28,554 nt of DNA from a virus, in IMG/VR virus record IMGVR_UViG_3300025849_000158, positions 1-28,554 of that record; one strand, 5' to 3'. A program made the position numbers and the translations under genes. The notes beneath the pieces were generated by a model. That model was not told the origin of the DNA, made no database searches, and worked only from the letters and a program-made list of their open reading frames with translations. The number at the start of each line of letters is the position of its first letter. Within the stretch, counting starts at the first letter, position 1. This document shows positions 15,201-23,476 of the stretch, one piece after another.

Positions 15201-15896
15201 ATCAATAATGATCCCATCGACAGCCGCGCCGATAGCTAAACCTTGCACCAATTTGCCACCTTTTGCGACTTTAGAGGCAATCCCAACATAGGGAACTGCA
15301 AAGGTCGTAAGGCCTTGTACAAAGCGCCCTACCCCTGTGTCAGCATCATCAACAAAGTCGATAAGACCGTCACCGAGTTTACCACTGGCACGGAGAGCCT
15401 CATATTCCTCACCAGAGACAATCTGAAACCCCAGATCGCTCGTAGCAATGATACGAGACTTAATACCGAAACCTGCATCAGCAATCCACGATCCAGCCTT
15501 GAGGAGACCGTCAGCTACGTCTTCAACACCCGCTAGGGGTGCTTGCACGAGCGTGTCGTACATATATCCATTCTTCTCGTCAGCTTGTGGGGCGTCTTGT
15601 GGGGCCGCTTGTGTAGCCCCACTTAGAATTGTTTCAGCTTGACCAGCGCCGTGCATTTTATTGAAGGCTTCAATAGTTGCTGGATTGTCTGATTTAGATT
15701 TCAGGTACTCTATGTCCGCCGCAGGAATAACCAAGGCTTCATCTTCTAGAGTTGCACTTGCTGTGTCGTTCAAATATCTCTCAGCGGCCCCAACACCGTA
15801 ACGGTTGTTGAAAGCGCCAAGAACATCAGGATTACCTCTGTTTTCAAACAGACGATCCAGAACCACCTGAGATGGTTGCTCTTGGTTATTTTCCAT
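12240..15896 (-). CDS. internal virion protein, T7 gp16-like (DNA ejection)
   Basis: A 1218-residue protein at the gp16 position between the gp15-like protein and the tail fibre. In T7-like phages the largest internal protein is ejected first and builds a channel through the envelope. The N-terminus carries two copies of a motif: NPDVLGAFNNRYGVGAAERYL (about 18-38) and NPATIEAFNKMHGAGQAETIL (about 72-92). Hydrophobic stretches near 125-235 and a segment near 880 (GKILTGFALLGLGHFLAG) could enter membrane. The rest is long and helical. I see no lytic transglycosylase signature of the kind found at the N-terminus of T7 gp16. ATG 15896 follows AAGGTAAAAT. Confidence 0.82.
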   Translation of the reverse strand: MENNQEQPSQVVLDRLFENRGNPDVLGAFNNRYGVGAAERYLNDTASATLEDEALVIPAADIEYLKSKSDNPATIEAFNKMHGAGQAETILSGATQAAPQDAPQADEKNGYMYDTLVQAPLAGVEDVADGLLKAGSWIADAGFGIKSRIIATSDLGFQIVSGEEYEALRASGKLGDGLIDFVDDADTGVGRFVQGLTTFAVPYVGIASKVAKGGKLVQGLAIGAAVDGIIIDPNDANLTAALKDMGADMGYMTELLATDPDDPEWQNRARNVVEGSVLGLAIESIFYGLKAAKAAKNGDTEAAAEFLQTSKEFAAEIDTPILKAADEVAVDAQKTIDMTDRVFPKENADGQLSLDLEAPRGQSAEEIAKAVKVPYRLTSEQIENIRMMTKIGDLDPQEAARLTKLSFRSVDTMNDYDDVLSQMAAVKHVMEKEFLAMRGGDVQRWSTVKAQSTKSVRHMADMLGKDPEAFLAEMTGGINVPYHKLAADIMAKDRMLLAMETEIKELGQMIDSGKVTGNYQSMEEVMMAFNARREIAANVLMSVDAARANVGRALNAMKMTRTKDKKLMDMIKNSAENSDARAVAKAVVNSDQPLKTSLRLGKSLQKTMDMVNHFRINALLSGVGTQQVNMIGTAVNSVMIPLQQIMGGQVKHGVRTIAYQLSSSLEALRMATKSFKDDTSILDVLSTKFDMQTDIGKGSKNLPMKIISMPSRFLLTMDEFFKQSTYRGRIMADAAMEADNLGLKGAKRSEFINKYVAESFGKEGNAIRPDALLQSQRASFTEALEAGSIGQKFQSLGRGEGVGSAMFRFILPFVRTPINILSQSFQNMPVLQIASKRFRDDITSGDPIRAAQARGKILTGFALLGLGHFLAGRGDFTGSGPTDPRIRAEWLKNNQPYSIKINNEDGSFYWMSYQRLEPLANVLSIFADVNEIVRDPYNERENSKINITAALGLALAENTINKTFTKGLADLFGMMTGDPIKSEKAFYNMVGSFVPNILNQTNGDEAFREVRSVTDTFLSRTGLYEDVDPKRNVLGEIITRPTPKYDPMGLSNIGNYREEDAVVGELSRLSIADGTAFSQLSATMFINGKNENLKDIPYGDGPQSIYDKVLEQTSTTLIDGLTMREQLAKVMASDGYKRAIDGTKGLGSKGTKGQIVSTIINAYRNKAKSEIPEYMELEKQSEQSKIDTIKSQLIEQAPTISKNSRERFRRFNEVFQEQ

Positions 15897-15904
15897 ATTT
15901 TACC

Positions 15905-18121
15905 TTATTTAAATCGTGCGATTGCAGCCAATAGAAGTTGTTGCACAACGTCTGCGTTAATACGCAAACCAGTCTCTTCTTGAATTGCACCTAAATCTTC
16001 AGCCAAGAATTTTACCTCTTGGTAATTAGTAGGCAACGTCAGATTAAAGCGTTCTTGTATGCCTGTGAGTAGTTGATCAAATTCATCAGTAGACACATTA
16101 TCAACAACTATTTCATTCAAATCTTGAACAACCTTAGCTGCCTCAGACATTAACTCCTGATCAGCAACAATCTTGTTTTGACGTTCAGTCTCTAACCTTG
16201 CAGCTTCAGCAGCAGCTTCAGCTTCGGCTTGTGCTTTACGCTCTGCCGCTTGTGCGTTTGCTTGCTCCATTGCATTTTGAACTTCAACTTGTGCTGGGTC
16301 CTCAGGAACAACGATAGTACCCTCTTCAACCTGTTCACCAAACAACACAGCTTCACCCGCCTGAATATCTATATCGGGACGAACAAACGGTGTGGTCTCA
16401 TTAGAGCGGTTAGCGTTCATTATTGCGGCTTCTTCAGCTACTCTAGCTTCGTTCTCTGCCCGCAATTGTTCGAAGTACGGGTTAGCTGTCAACGACAAGT
16501 CCCCGGCATCAACGTCCTTCTCAAACGCATCAAACTGCTTATTAAAGAGATCAGGATCGTTCTCTTTATAGAACTCCATGACTGAACGCTCCGCATTAGC
16601 GATAGCGGCTTTGATAGCCTCAGGGTTATTGTCTGGGACACCTTTAAGGTGGTCATCTAGATAACCTTGAAACCTTAATTTAATGTCATCCACCATTTCG
16701 CCAAGGTAACCCCCACCGAAGGGGTCCATAATCAATTTAGAACCCTCAGGAGACATAGCATTAACAACACGGTTAAGTGTCGCTTGCTTGTAGTCTTTAT
16801 ATGTCTGGCTGTTATAGACAGCATCTGGGTCTTGTCGTTGTTTCAGTTCACTATAGCCGTGCTTATGGTTTTCATCGTTGAACCTAAAACCGTCTTTTTG
16901 CGCTCCCTTAATCCACGCCATCAATTCATTTTGGTTGGTAATAGCCCCTGTGTCGAAGGCTTCTGTAATGGCATAATTGTTTGCTAATTGTTGGCTCATA
17001 GGGATTTCATAGACCGTGTTTACGGTCTCATACGCAGACTTCACTTTACTCATGATTTCAGTCGAGTTAGTGCTTGCGTTAATCATTTCACCCATTGTTG
17101 TCCCGTCTTCTTTTACGGGTGAATTTAGAAGTTGTGTAAGTGGGACCCCAACATTATCAGGGTTGTTATAAAAGTCAGTTATAATTTCTTGGTATTGGTT
17201 AAGCTCTGCATCAAGTTTTAACTTAGATGCACGTTCCTTCTGGGCTGTACGGAAATTGATATCCCGTTGGATACCCTCGCCTTGCTTAGTAACAGCGTTC
17301 CATTCCGCTGGGGTCAGCTTCAAATCACCGCTTTCTTGTGCCGCTATTAACGCCTCAATCATCTCTGGGTTATCTGTAGCATCAGCAACTGATAGGAACG
17401 AACTAATCAACGCTTTACGGGCTTTAGGGCCGCTAAGACCTGTACCATAAGCCTGACCGTTCAACGTAGTGATCGCAGAAATGCCATCCTCGATAGATAT
17501 CTCACCAGTAGACATCTTCATCATGGTGTCATCAGCTTGCTTCTGGATCGCCGCTAGGTGATTAGCTTCCATCTGGTTAGATACGTTGCTCATATGGGCC
17601 GCACCCATGTTGAACGTAGTCTGTTCGATGTAAGGCATAGCCCCTGCTAGAAAGTAAGGACTTTGGTTGGCTTCATTAGACAGAAAGCCGTGAACTTTTG
17701 TGTTCATCCACTCACGGAACTTGTTGGGGTCCGTGCTGTATTTTAGACCAGACTTTTCATACTCTATTGTGGCGTTCTCTTTGAACTCAATAGCTGCCTT
17801 CTTACCCATCGTTTCGGAATATGTCTGGTTATACGCGCGAGAGTTGGAGCGGAACAGCAGCCCATTGCGGACCTTTGAGAGTTCCACATCAGGATCATCC
17901 CCCTGCAAGGCATCTTGTTGTGCTTGTGTAGCGATTTCTTCTAATTGTTGTTTCTTAGCTTTCCCTGCCTCATTCCCTAGGAAATTAGATGCAGCCTGAA
18001 AGCCTTGGGACATTGCAGCTTCACCAACTCGATCCCTTGCGGGTCTGTAGTAATTATCAACGACCTGCAACAGGTTCCGTGCAGCCCCACGTTGGGGCAT
18101 ATCAGGTGTAATTCGTGCCAT
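15905..18121 (-). CDS. internal virion protein, T7 gp15-like
   Basis: A 738-residue mostly helical protein at the gp15 position. The start (ARITPDMPQRGAARNLLQVVDNYYRPA) is typical of internal core proteins of marine T7-like phages, with an early helical domain rich in Ala, Gln and Glu. Near residues 610-660 there is a long charged coiled coil (NAQAAERKAQAEAEAAAEAARLETERQ). ATG 18121 follows GGGAGC. In T7, gp15 is ejected with gp14 and gp16 and forms the periplasmic tunnel. Assignment is by order, size and composition. Confidence 0.78.
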   Translation of the reverse strand: MARITPDMPQRGAARNLLQVVDNYYRPARDRVGEAAMSQGFQAASNFLGNEAGKAKKQQLEEIATQAQQDALQGDDPDVELSKVRNGLLFRSNSRAYNQTYSETMGKKAAIEFKENATIEYEKSGLKYSTDPNKFREWMNTKVHGFLSNEANQSPYFLAGAMPYIEQTTFNMGAAHMSNVSNQMEANHLAAIQKQADDTMMKMSTGEISIEDGISAITTLNGQAYGTGLSGPKARKALISSFLSVADATDNPEMIEALIAAQESGDLKLTPAEWNAVTKQGEGIQRDINFRTAQKERASKLKLDAELNQYQEIITDFYNNPDNVGVPLTQLLNSPVKEDGTTMGEMINASTNSTEIMSKVKSAYETVNTVYEIPMSQQLANNYAITEAFDTGAITNQNELMAWIKGAQKDGFRFNDENHKHGYSELKQRQDPDAVYNSQTYKDYKQATLNRVVNAMSPEGSKLIMDPFGGGYLGEMVDDIKLRFQGYLDDHLKGVPDNNPEAIKAAIANAERSVMEFYKENDPDLFNKQFDAFEKDVDAGDLSLTANPYFEQLRAENEARVAEEAAIMNANRSNETTPFVRPDIDIQAGEAVLFGEQVEEGTIVVPEDPAQVEVQNAMEQANAQAAERKAQAEAEAAAEAARLETERQNKIVADQELMSEAAKVVQDLNEIVVDNVSTDEFDQLLTGIQERFNLTLPTNYQEVKFLAEDLGAIQEETGLRINADVVQQLLLAAIARFK

Positions 18122-18130
18122 GTTTGCTCC

Positions 18131-18610
18131 CTACGTCATATAAGGCAAACTGGCGCTACCAGCTTTCATTATGTGACCCATGTTAAGTTGTGTTGTCGAG
18201 ACTGACGCAATACGGCCTTTAGCCTCTTGCTCATATCCTTTGAGATTACGGTTGGTTTGTATCTTGAGGCTGTTGCGCTCTAGACGGTCTCTGTAGAGAT
18301 TACGGGCTTCAACAGATCGGCGTTCTGCGATCATATCTGTCATCGCTTGACCGCCTCCACCTGTCTCAAACATACTAACCATAGCGAGGTCTGTGTTCGA
18401 TCTGGCTTGCAATGCGCGATCCATCGATGTCATCAGTAACTGACGGTTCATCTCTACATAGGATTGCATTTCTTGGTCTTGTTTATGCGCCGCCGCCCCT
18501 CGTGCCATATAGGCGTTATTTAGTGCAGCTTGGTTCTGGGCGTTAACCTCAGACATACTACCAAGCAGGTTCATGCCACCTGAGAGTAACGCTAGTGTTA
18601 CTGGGTCCAT
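18131..18610 (-). CDS. internal virion protein, T7 gp14-like
   Basis: A 159-residue protein at the gp14 position. The N-terminal hydrophobic segment (VTLALLSGGMNLLGSM) is followed by an Ala/Gln-rich helical domain (NAQNQAALNNAYMARGAAAHKQ) and a glycine stretch (FETGGGGQAM). This is the usual look of the outer-membrane pore protein of the ejectosome. ATG 18610 has AGGA 7-8 bases upstream. It follows the gp13-like gene closely and precedes the gp15-like gene by 9 bases. Confidence 0.8.
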   Translation of the reverse strand: MDPVTLALLSGGMNLLGSMSEVNAQNQAALNNAYMARGAAAHKQDQEMQSYVEMNRQLLMTSMDRALQARSNTDLAMVSMFETGGGGQAMTDMIAERRSVEARNLYRDRLERNSLKIQTNRNLKGYEQEAKGRIASVSTTQLNMGHIMKAGSASLPYMT

Positions 18611-18619
18611 ATCTATATC

Positions 18620-19081
18620 CTAAAGTATTTTAACGAACTCATAGAAAGGCTCATTGTCCTGACCAAAGTTCTCGTGTTCTTTAATGAAGGTAAAACCGCA
18701 CCACTTTAGCCACTTATGGTGGACAGTGTTCCGTGCGTCTGTGCAATTGAATACACATGAGTATCCTTGAGACACCTCATAGATACCTTCCCTACACTCT
18801 CGTAGGAACTGACGTTGATGTTTAAGGAGGTCTGGGGTTGCCATCATCCAGATGGACCCCAAACCAACCGTTTGTGTGTCGTTAACGCCAAAGACCCCGA
18901 TAGGTGTACCTTCAGGATCACACATGGTTTTGCATTGTCGTGAGAACAACAACGCCAACTTTAATGCTACCTTGGGAGGCAAACCAGCTTGTGCGTTTAA
19001 TTCCTGAACGTCTGCTTCCCTAAGGTTTTCCGCTAGATGGTCTAGGTCATCCTTATGGGTGTTGCGGACGTATACATTCAT
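18620..19081 (-). CDS. GNAT-fold protein, T7 gp13-like
   Basis: A 153-residue protein from ATG 19081, whose start is shared with the tail tubular B stop (TAATG) and preceded by AGAGGC. The longer frame from 19141 would overlap the previous gene for no reason. The N-terminus (HKDDLDHLAENLREADVQEL), the GVFGVN and LGSIWMMATPDLLKH strands, and the C-terminal ARNTVHHKWLKWCGFTF follow an N-acetyltransferase fold. T7 gp13, in the same gene slot, belongs to a family of this kind and is needed for virion assembly. An acetyl-CoA loop is not clear, so enzymatic activity is doubtful. Confidence 0.75.
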   Translation of the reverse strand: MNVYVRNTHKDDLDHLAENLREADVQELNAQAGLPPKVALKLALLFSRQCKTMCDPEGTPIGVFGVNDTQTVGLGSIWMMATPDLLKHQRQFLRECREGIYEVSQGYSCVFNCTDARNTVHHKWLKWCGFTFIKEHENFGQDNEPFYEFVKIL

Positions 19082-21399
19082 TATAGCCTCTGTGATTTCC
19101 CGACATACATACCTGACCACTCCATAGACCCGAAGGCACATGGAAAGGCACTGTCGTTAATTATTTTGATTTGAACTTTGTCGTTTTGAGCAAACACAGG
19201 GAACTTATATTCACCAGTGTCTCTAGGCATCAGACCAGCTACGTTGTCTTCATCCGCCAGAATACGCGCGTTGAACAAGTGCTCAAACGTGTCGTTATTC
19301 TTAGGTGTTACTTGGATTTTAAAGTAAGCACTGTCCGTGTAGATTAGGGACATATATCTTAGCTGTACCCTGCCCTCTTGAATAGCGGCTTCACCCGTAG
19401 GTGTATCCTCTCGTATATACTGAGGAGAGAACTCGTATTCAAAGACGTAAGGTACACCAGCATTTATACTCCACGAAGTCGCATCAACTTTAGCTAAATG
19501 ATAAGTGTTATCACTAACCTTAGTCACCGCCATCTTTTGACCCTTAGGGTTCTCCATTTTAAAGAACTCTAGGTTAGCTGGGGTCGAATAAGGAAGCACA
19601 AGCTCTGTACGATTGTCTGTTTGGTTGTATGTGACTGTGATTGCTGTCTCGTCCACGCGGTGATCCAAGAGAGCCTTGTCGCTAGGCTTGGTATCCAAGA
19701 ACATCTTATCGAGATAAACCTGTCCACCTGTCTTATACACGATGTACAAGAAGTCCTCTAGGAACTGACAACCCATGATGGTTACATCTTCACCGAAATC
19801 CCAATGGGACCACGCTGTTTGTATCTTTTCACCACCAGATGTGTACCATTTGTAGACGTAGAGTTTACTTGGTTCTAAGGCTGACAGCTGCACCATAACA
19901 TCATCATAAGTTGATACAGCTTGTGTGCGTACCTGATTGGGAATGTAGTTAGGGATTTGGATTGTAATTTCATCCGCATCCACGGTCTTCAATTCTTCAT
20001 CGATATAGAGTTCACGAACTGTTGAGTTTGTCGATCCGTCCGTAACAAAGAACACAATAGGCCCAGAAGCCACAGGTGCTGTATATGGAGAACAAGCAAA
20101 CTTTGTTGAGGGAACGATGCCGACCGTAAGAGGCGATAGTACGTTTTCAGATACCAGCTTAAACTGTTGGCTATCAGAGAACAGAACCAGTGTGTCACTA
20201 AACATCGCAGCATGATATAGGTTGTTAACTCGACCAGTAATAGATGCCACATCGATCCTATCAGAGGCGAATACTTGAACAACTGTACTTCGATACAGAC
20301 TCTCTAGTTCACCTACTGCGGACATGATTAGGTTCTCTTCACTGAGGAAGCCCATGCGTCCTTTAAAAAGGAATAAAGAGTTAATTCTTTTACCTACAAA
20401 GCTAGGCGCAGGGTTAGTGTCCCCATCACCTACTGTACGTTCACCCCATATGTGTTGTTTAAACGTAAAGGTTCCATCAGCTTCCCTCACGAGCACATGA
20501 GGCATTGTTGAGGCGTTGAAGCCCTCACCCGCGTTATATCCTGCGGTTTCTTCCCACACGTTGTTATCGAACTCGACCCAATAATCCTCTGTAGCGTCAT
20601 TAAGGTTACCCTTAATTTGTACGATACGCCCCTGCTTCTCAGAGGGAGGTAATTTGTCGAATGACTGTATGCGGTCTGTAAATGCTTCCATAGCCGCGCC
20701 ACCGAACTGGTCGAGCACCCTGATATCGGCCCCAGCGGGTACAGAGAATGTAAGAGTGGGTCCAAATGTTTGTGCGTCAGAATAACCACGGCTAATAGCG
20801 TCAGCCTTTAGTTCCTCTGCAATGTCTGAAGTACCCTCTAGGGCAGTCTGAGCAGTGGTGTTATCTTCTGTAGAGGTTGTCGCAGCCAGTACGTTGTTGA
20901 TGTACACAGCATAGGTCGTAGAGGCCACAGCACGTTTAATGAAAACGGACGCGGTTGCGCTGGGGTCAGAACGTGTCTCTGGTAGAGCTAAGGTTTCAAT
21001 TGTCTTTTCAGTATTAAGAATGAACGTGGTGTCAGCTACCGTGGCAAACCGTAACTTTGTCCACATATCGGATGTGGGGAGGTATGATTTACCATCAGGG
21101 TAGTTGACGGTCTTTTTAACACCATCAGTATCAAAAACCTCAACATCGCCTGAACCACCGACAACAATATATCTCTCGTTGAAATCTCTGTTAATCACAT
21201 GGATCGCTGTGGTGTCATCGTCAGTAATGTTAGTATTCAGTGGTGATACAAATTGGGTTGGAGGACGTTTCTGCAAACCCGCCACAACAGACGGGTATGC
21301 GTTTTTCATTTCCTGACCAGAAGTCCTAAGACGCTGTGGTGCGGGTTGTTGTGAAACACCACTTACTAGGTTGGAAACAGTTGTTGAGACTAAGGGCAT
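19081..21399 (-). CDS. tail tubular protein B (nozzle), T7 gp12-like
   Basis: A 772-residue beta-rich protein. The opening is characteristic: VSNLVSGVSQQPAPQRLRTSGQEMKNAYPSVVAGLQKRPPTQFV, the conserved start of tail nozzle proteins. GRMGFLSEENLIMSAVGE near 352-369 and VLFSDSQQFKLVSE near 408-421 are further nozzle landmarks. It forms the hexameric tip of the short tail to which fibres attach. ATG 21399 has AGAGGTGA upstream. It sits 11 bases after tail tubular A. Confidence 0.93.
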   Translation of the reverse strand: MPLVSTTVSNLVSGVSQQPAPQRLRTSGQEMKNAYPSVVAGLQKRPPTQFVSPLNTNITDDDTTAIHVINRDFNERYIVVGGSGDVEVFDTDGVKKTVNYPDGKSYLPTSDMWTKLRFATVADTTFILNTEKTIETLALPETRSDPSATASVFIKRAVASTTYAVYINNVLAATTSTEDNTTAQTALEGTSDIAEELKADAISRGYSDAQTFGPTLTFSVPAGADIRVLDQFGGAAMEAFTDRIQSFDKLPPSEKQGRIVQIKGNLNDATEDYWVEFDNNVWEETAGYNAGEGFNASTMPHVLVREADGTFTFKQHIWGERTVGDGDTNPAPSFVGKRINSLFLFKGRMGFLSEENLIMSAVGELESLYRSTVVQVFASDRIDVASITGRVNNLYHAAMFSDTLVLFSDSQQFKLVSENVLSPLTVGIVPSTKFACSPYTAPVASGPIVFFVTDGSTNSTVRELYIDEELKTVDADEITIQIPNYIPNQVRTQAVSTYDDVMVQLSALEPSKLYVYKWYTSGGEKIQTAWSHWDFGEDVTIMGCQFLEDFLYIVYKTGGQVYLDKMFLDTKPSDKALLDHRVDETAITVTYNQTDNRTELVLPYSTPANLEFFKMENPKGQKMAVTKVSDNTYHLAKVDATSWSINAGVPYVFEYEFSPQYIREDTPTGEAAIQEGRVQLRYMSLIYTDSAYFKIQVTPKNNDTFEHLFNARILADEDNVAGLMPRDTGEYKFPVFAQNDKVQIKIINDSAFPCAFGSMEWSGMYVGKSQRL

Positions 21400-21410
21400 T
21401 ATTTCACCTC

Positions 21411-22004
21411 TTAATACGCTGTACGGGAGAGGATACCAAACACAGAGGCGTTTCCTGTCATCATATTATTATCTTCAATTTCCATGTTCTCAGCCAGTAA
21501 AGCAGCACGGGCCATATCTTCGTCAGATGTGTTAAAGTTTGAAATAGAACTGTTACCCATCACCCGTTCTTGGTAGATACGAGCGGCTCTAACCGCGATA
21601 TAGCGGCGAGCTATTTCTGGTAGTTCTTCAAAACCAAGAGCTACAACGATGTCTACATAAACTGGTTCTGTGAATGTGTATGTGTGCTTAACGCGGTCAT
21701 ATAAGATGCGTCCACGGGCAACGAGGTCTTTGTTCTTATCGTCACCTGTGGTGTCTACTGACAACACGTTAGCGGGTAGAGCAAGGTTGTCGGCTGTGTT
21801 TGGAATTAGTTTATAGTTAAGTTCTGTGTTCCAATAGAACCCGTGTGTTTGAACTTCGCGGGTCACCTGTCGAAGTAGGTCTCTCGCTAGAGCCGCATCA
21901 ACGGTGATATTACCCGTAATGGCACTCACTGGCGACTCGCCAATGTTCGCAAGGCATACGTTGACAGCTTCGAGTTCTGTCGTTGGGGTCAAAAGAGTTG
22001 CCAT
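21411..22004 (-). CDS. tail tubular protein A (adaptor), T7 gp11-like
   Basis: A 197-residue protein with the classic opening TTELEAVNVCLANIGESPVSAITG (residues 8-31), followed by AALARDLLRQVTREVQTHGFYWNTE and, later, RRYIAVRAARIYQERVMG. These are the hallmarks of gp11-type ring adaptors between portal and nozzle. ATG 22004 follows AGGGAT. A strong terminator lies between it and the capsid gene, so it needs read-through or its own promoter. Confidence 0.93.
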   Translation of the reverse strand: MATLLTPTTELEAVNVCLANIGESPVSAITGNITVDAALARDLLRQVTREVQTHGFYWNTELNYKLIPNTADNLALPANVLSVDTTGDDKNKDLVARGRILYDRVKHTYTFTEPVYVDIVVALGFEELPEIARRYIAVRAARIYQERVMGNSSISNFNTSDEDMARAALLAENMEIEDNNMMTGNASVFGILSRTAY

Positions 22005-22023
22005 GAGTTATCCCTGTAAATGT

Positions 22024-22058
22024 AAAAAAGGACCCCTCTAGGTTAACTAGAGAGGCCC
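22024..22058 (-). terminator. intrinsic terminator after capsid gene
   Basis: On the minus strand a 12-bp stem (two G-U pairs) around a TTAAC loop (22030-22058) is followed by six T. It begins just after the capsid stop. In T7 the terminator T-phi occupies the same position after gene 10, so this should partly cut transcription to keep capsid above tail expression. Confidence 0.82.
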
Positions 22059-22066
22059 ATGTTTGG

Positions 22067-23020
22067 TTAAGCCGCAGCGCGGAGTTCGATGATGCACTCT
22101 GGGCGCAATACACCGTGACCAACAGCCATTTTAGATACAGCGAGTGTACCTTGACGGCGGATGTCATATTCCATTTCTGTGGCCATATCCATCAACTGAA
22201 CTGTACCCAGAGCTTGACGCTGGATGATCAATGCAGATGTGTCTGTAGCATTTACGGCATACTTGGCGTTGAAGTCTGGGTATGCAGCGGCTGTAGAGTG
22301 ATCCACGGCTACGTTGTTAGACTTAACAATAGTCATACCTGCCACGTTCATTACTGAACCGTCAGAGTAAGAACCGTTAGCACCGAAGTCGCGGTTGATC
22401 AGCTTGTCGTCTTGCACGAGTGCGTAATAGACGGTTGGCGATACAATCACAAAACGCTCTGCTTCTGGTACATTGCGTGTATCAAGAGTAGCAGCGGCGT
22501 CATAGATGCCAGCAACAATTTGTGCTGTAGTTGGAGCAGCACCGAGAGCTTCAGAAGCAGCGGAGCCTTGACCAGCAATACCAGCGCCGAGGCCAGATGG
22601 GTCACGAGCAGCTTTGATAGCCATAGACAGCAAGTTGCGGTCATATGTTTGTGCGAGAGCTTGGCCCATTTGCTTTGAGTATTCAGCGCGAACATCATAA
22701 TGGTTCTTAGCTTCATCGATATTTGCGATGAAAGTGTTTGAGATCAACAGGTCATCGATTGTGATGACTTTCTCACCATGCTCGATGTTGTTGCCCAAGA
22801 TTTCTGCACCAGCGGTGTGGTACTCAGCTACGGTCTTGCCGATTGCTGGGAATTGAGCGGACTTACCGTTCTGGATAGAGCGGATACGGGTCTTTTCTTT
22901 CATCACAGTTTGTGCGTTGAAAGTAGACATTACCTCACCTGAGAAGACCTTCAGAAACAGGGCGTCAGTTGCACCTGTTAGACCAGCCTGACCCACGCGG
23001 GATGGATTAGCATTAGACAT
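22067..23020 (-). CDS. major capsid protein, T7 gp10-like
   Basis: A 317-residue coat protein with the HK97-type fold expected of this family. Recognisable pieces are the N-arm (GQAGLTGATDALFLKVFSGEVMSTF), the E-loop region (MKEKTRIRSIQNGKSAQFPAIGK), IDDLLISNTFIANIDEAKNHYDVRAEYS near 88-115, and VVSPTVYYALVQDD near 198-211. ATG 23020 follows AAGGTGA. It is bounded upstream by a terminator at 23150-23183 and downstream by another, so it should have its own transcript or be enriched by processing. I saw no 10A/10B-type frameshift signal. Confidence 0.95.
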   Translation of the reverse strand: MSNANPSRVGQAGLTGATDALFLKVFSGEVMSTFNAQTVMKEKTRIRSIQNGKSAQFPAIGKTVAEYHTAGAEILGNNIEHGEKVITIDDLLISNTFIANIDEAKNHYDVRAEYSKQMGQALAQTYDRNLLSMAIKAARDPSGLGAGIAGQGSAASEALGAAPTTAQIVAGIYDAAATLDTRNVPEAERFVIVSPTVYYALVQDDKLINRDFGANGSYSDGSVMNVAGMTIVKSNNVAVDHSTAAAYPDFNAKYAVNATDTSALIIQRQALGTVQLMDMATEMEYDIRRQGTLAVSKMAVGHGVLRPECIIELRAAA

Positions 23021-23149
23021 TTTATTTCACCTTGGAAAAGAGTTTAGATTGTTAGGTTGTTCTCTAACGTGTCCGTGTGCGCTCTTTCCGATAAGGTTAT
23101 CCCTCGTAAGGGGCCTCAACGTAATTAATTGCTTTGGTTGAGTTAGATG

Positions 23150-23183
23150 AAAAAAAGAGAACACCCGTGGCCGTTGGATGTTC
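23150..23183 (-). terminator. intrinsic terminator between HNH-like gene and capsid
   Basis: On the minus strand GAACATCC and GGGTGTTC form an 8-bp stem (one G-U), followed by TC and then seven T. On the plus strand the same stem has an A-C mismatch, so it favours leftward transcripts. It lies in the 216-base gap before capsid. The same gap also holds a CTCAAC/GTTGAG inverted repeat near 23116-23143. No promoter motif of the kind at 6898 is intact here. Confidence 0.7.
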
Positions 23184-23219
23184 CTGTTTTCGCCACCCAC
23201 TAATAAGCGGCGTGGTCGA

Positions 23220-23237
23220 GGAAGCCCGAAGGCTCCC
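23220..23237 (-). other. UUCG-loop hairpin after HNH-like gene
   Basis: On the minus strand GGGAGCC-TTCG-GGCTTCC forms a 7-bp stem (one G-U) with a UUCG tetraloop, starting at the HNH-like stop codon. There is no T-tract, so it is more likely an mRNA 3'-end stabiliser or processing site than a terminator. Confidence 0.6.
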
Positions 23238-23467
23238 TACTTTTTTGCTCTATTTGCAGAGCTAGACATGATTTTTAAGTTACTAGAAGAGTTGTCAGTA
23301 GCGTTACCGTTTGAATGATCAATGTCCTTACCAGTTAATTTGGACTTACCGTGTTTAGAGATCATCATACGCCGTGCCTTATTACGCGACACACGCTTCT
23401 TAACTTGTTCAGGACGAGCCTGATACTCTTTATCATAGTCTGAATAGACCCGTCCTGATTTGCTCAT
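23237..23467 (-). CDS. small HNH-like protein
   Basis: A 76-residue very basic protein. The C-terminal half, DIDHSNGNATDNSSSNLKIMSSSANRAK, matches the core of HNH homing-type endonucleases (D-H-x-x-G-N-x-x-D-N...N-L-x-x-x-S-x-x-x-N-R). The usual upstream strand and DNA-binding extension are short, so it is a minimal HNH unit. Small HNH proteins of phages can nick DNA or assist packaging. It sits between scaffold and capsid, a usual site for insertions in this gene order. ATG 23467 follows AGGAAG. Catalytic competence is uncertain. Confidence 0.72.
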   Translation of the reverse strand: MSKSGRVYSDYDKEYQARPEQVKKRVSRNKARRMMISKHGKSKLTGKDIDHSNGNATDNSSSNLKIMSSSANRAKK

Positions 23468-23476
23468 GTGTTCTTC

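Noticed and set aside
23116-23140. Possible fifth promoter copy before capsid (minus strand ATTAATTACGTTGAG)
   Set aside because: Only the left half matches, a one-base gap is needed and CTAG is missing.
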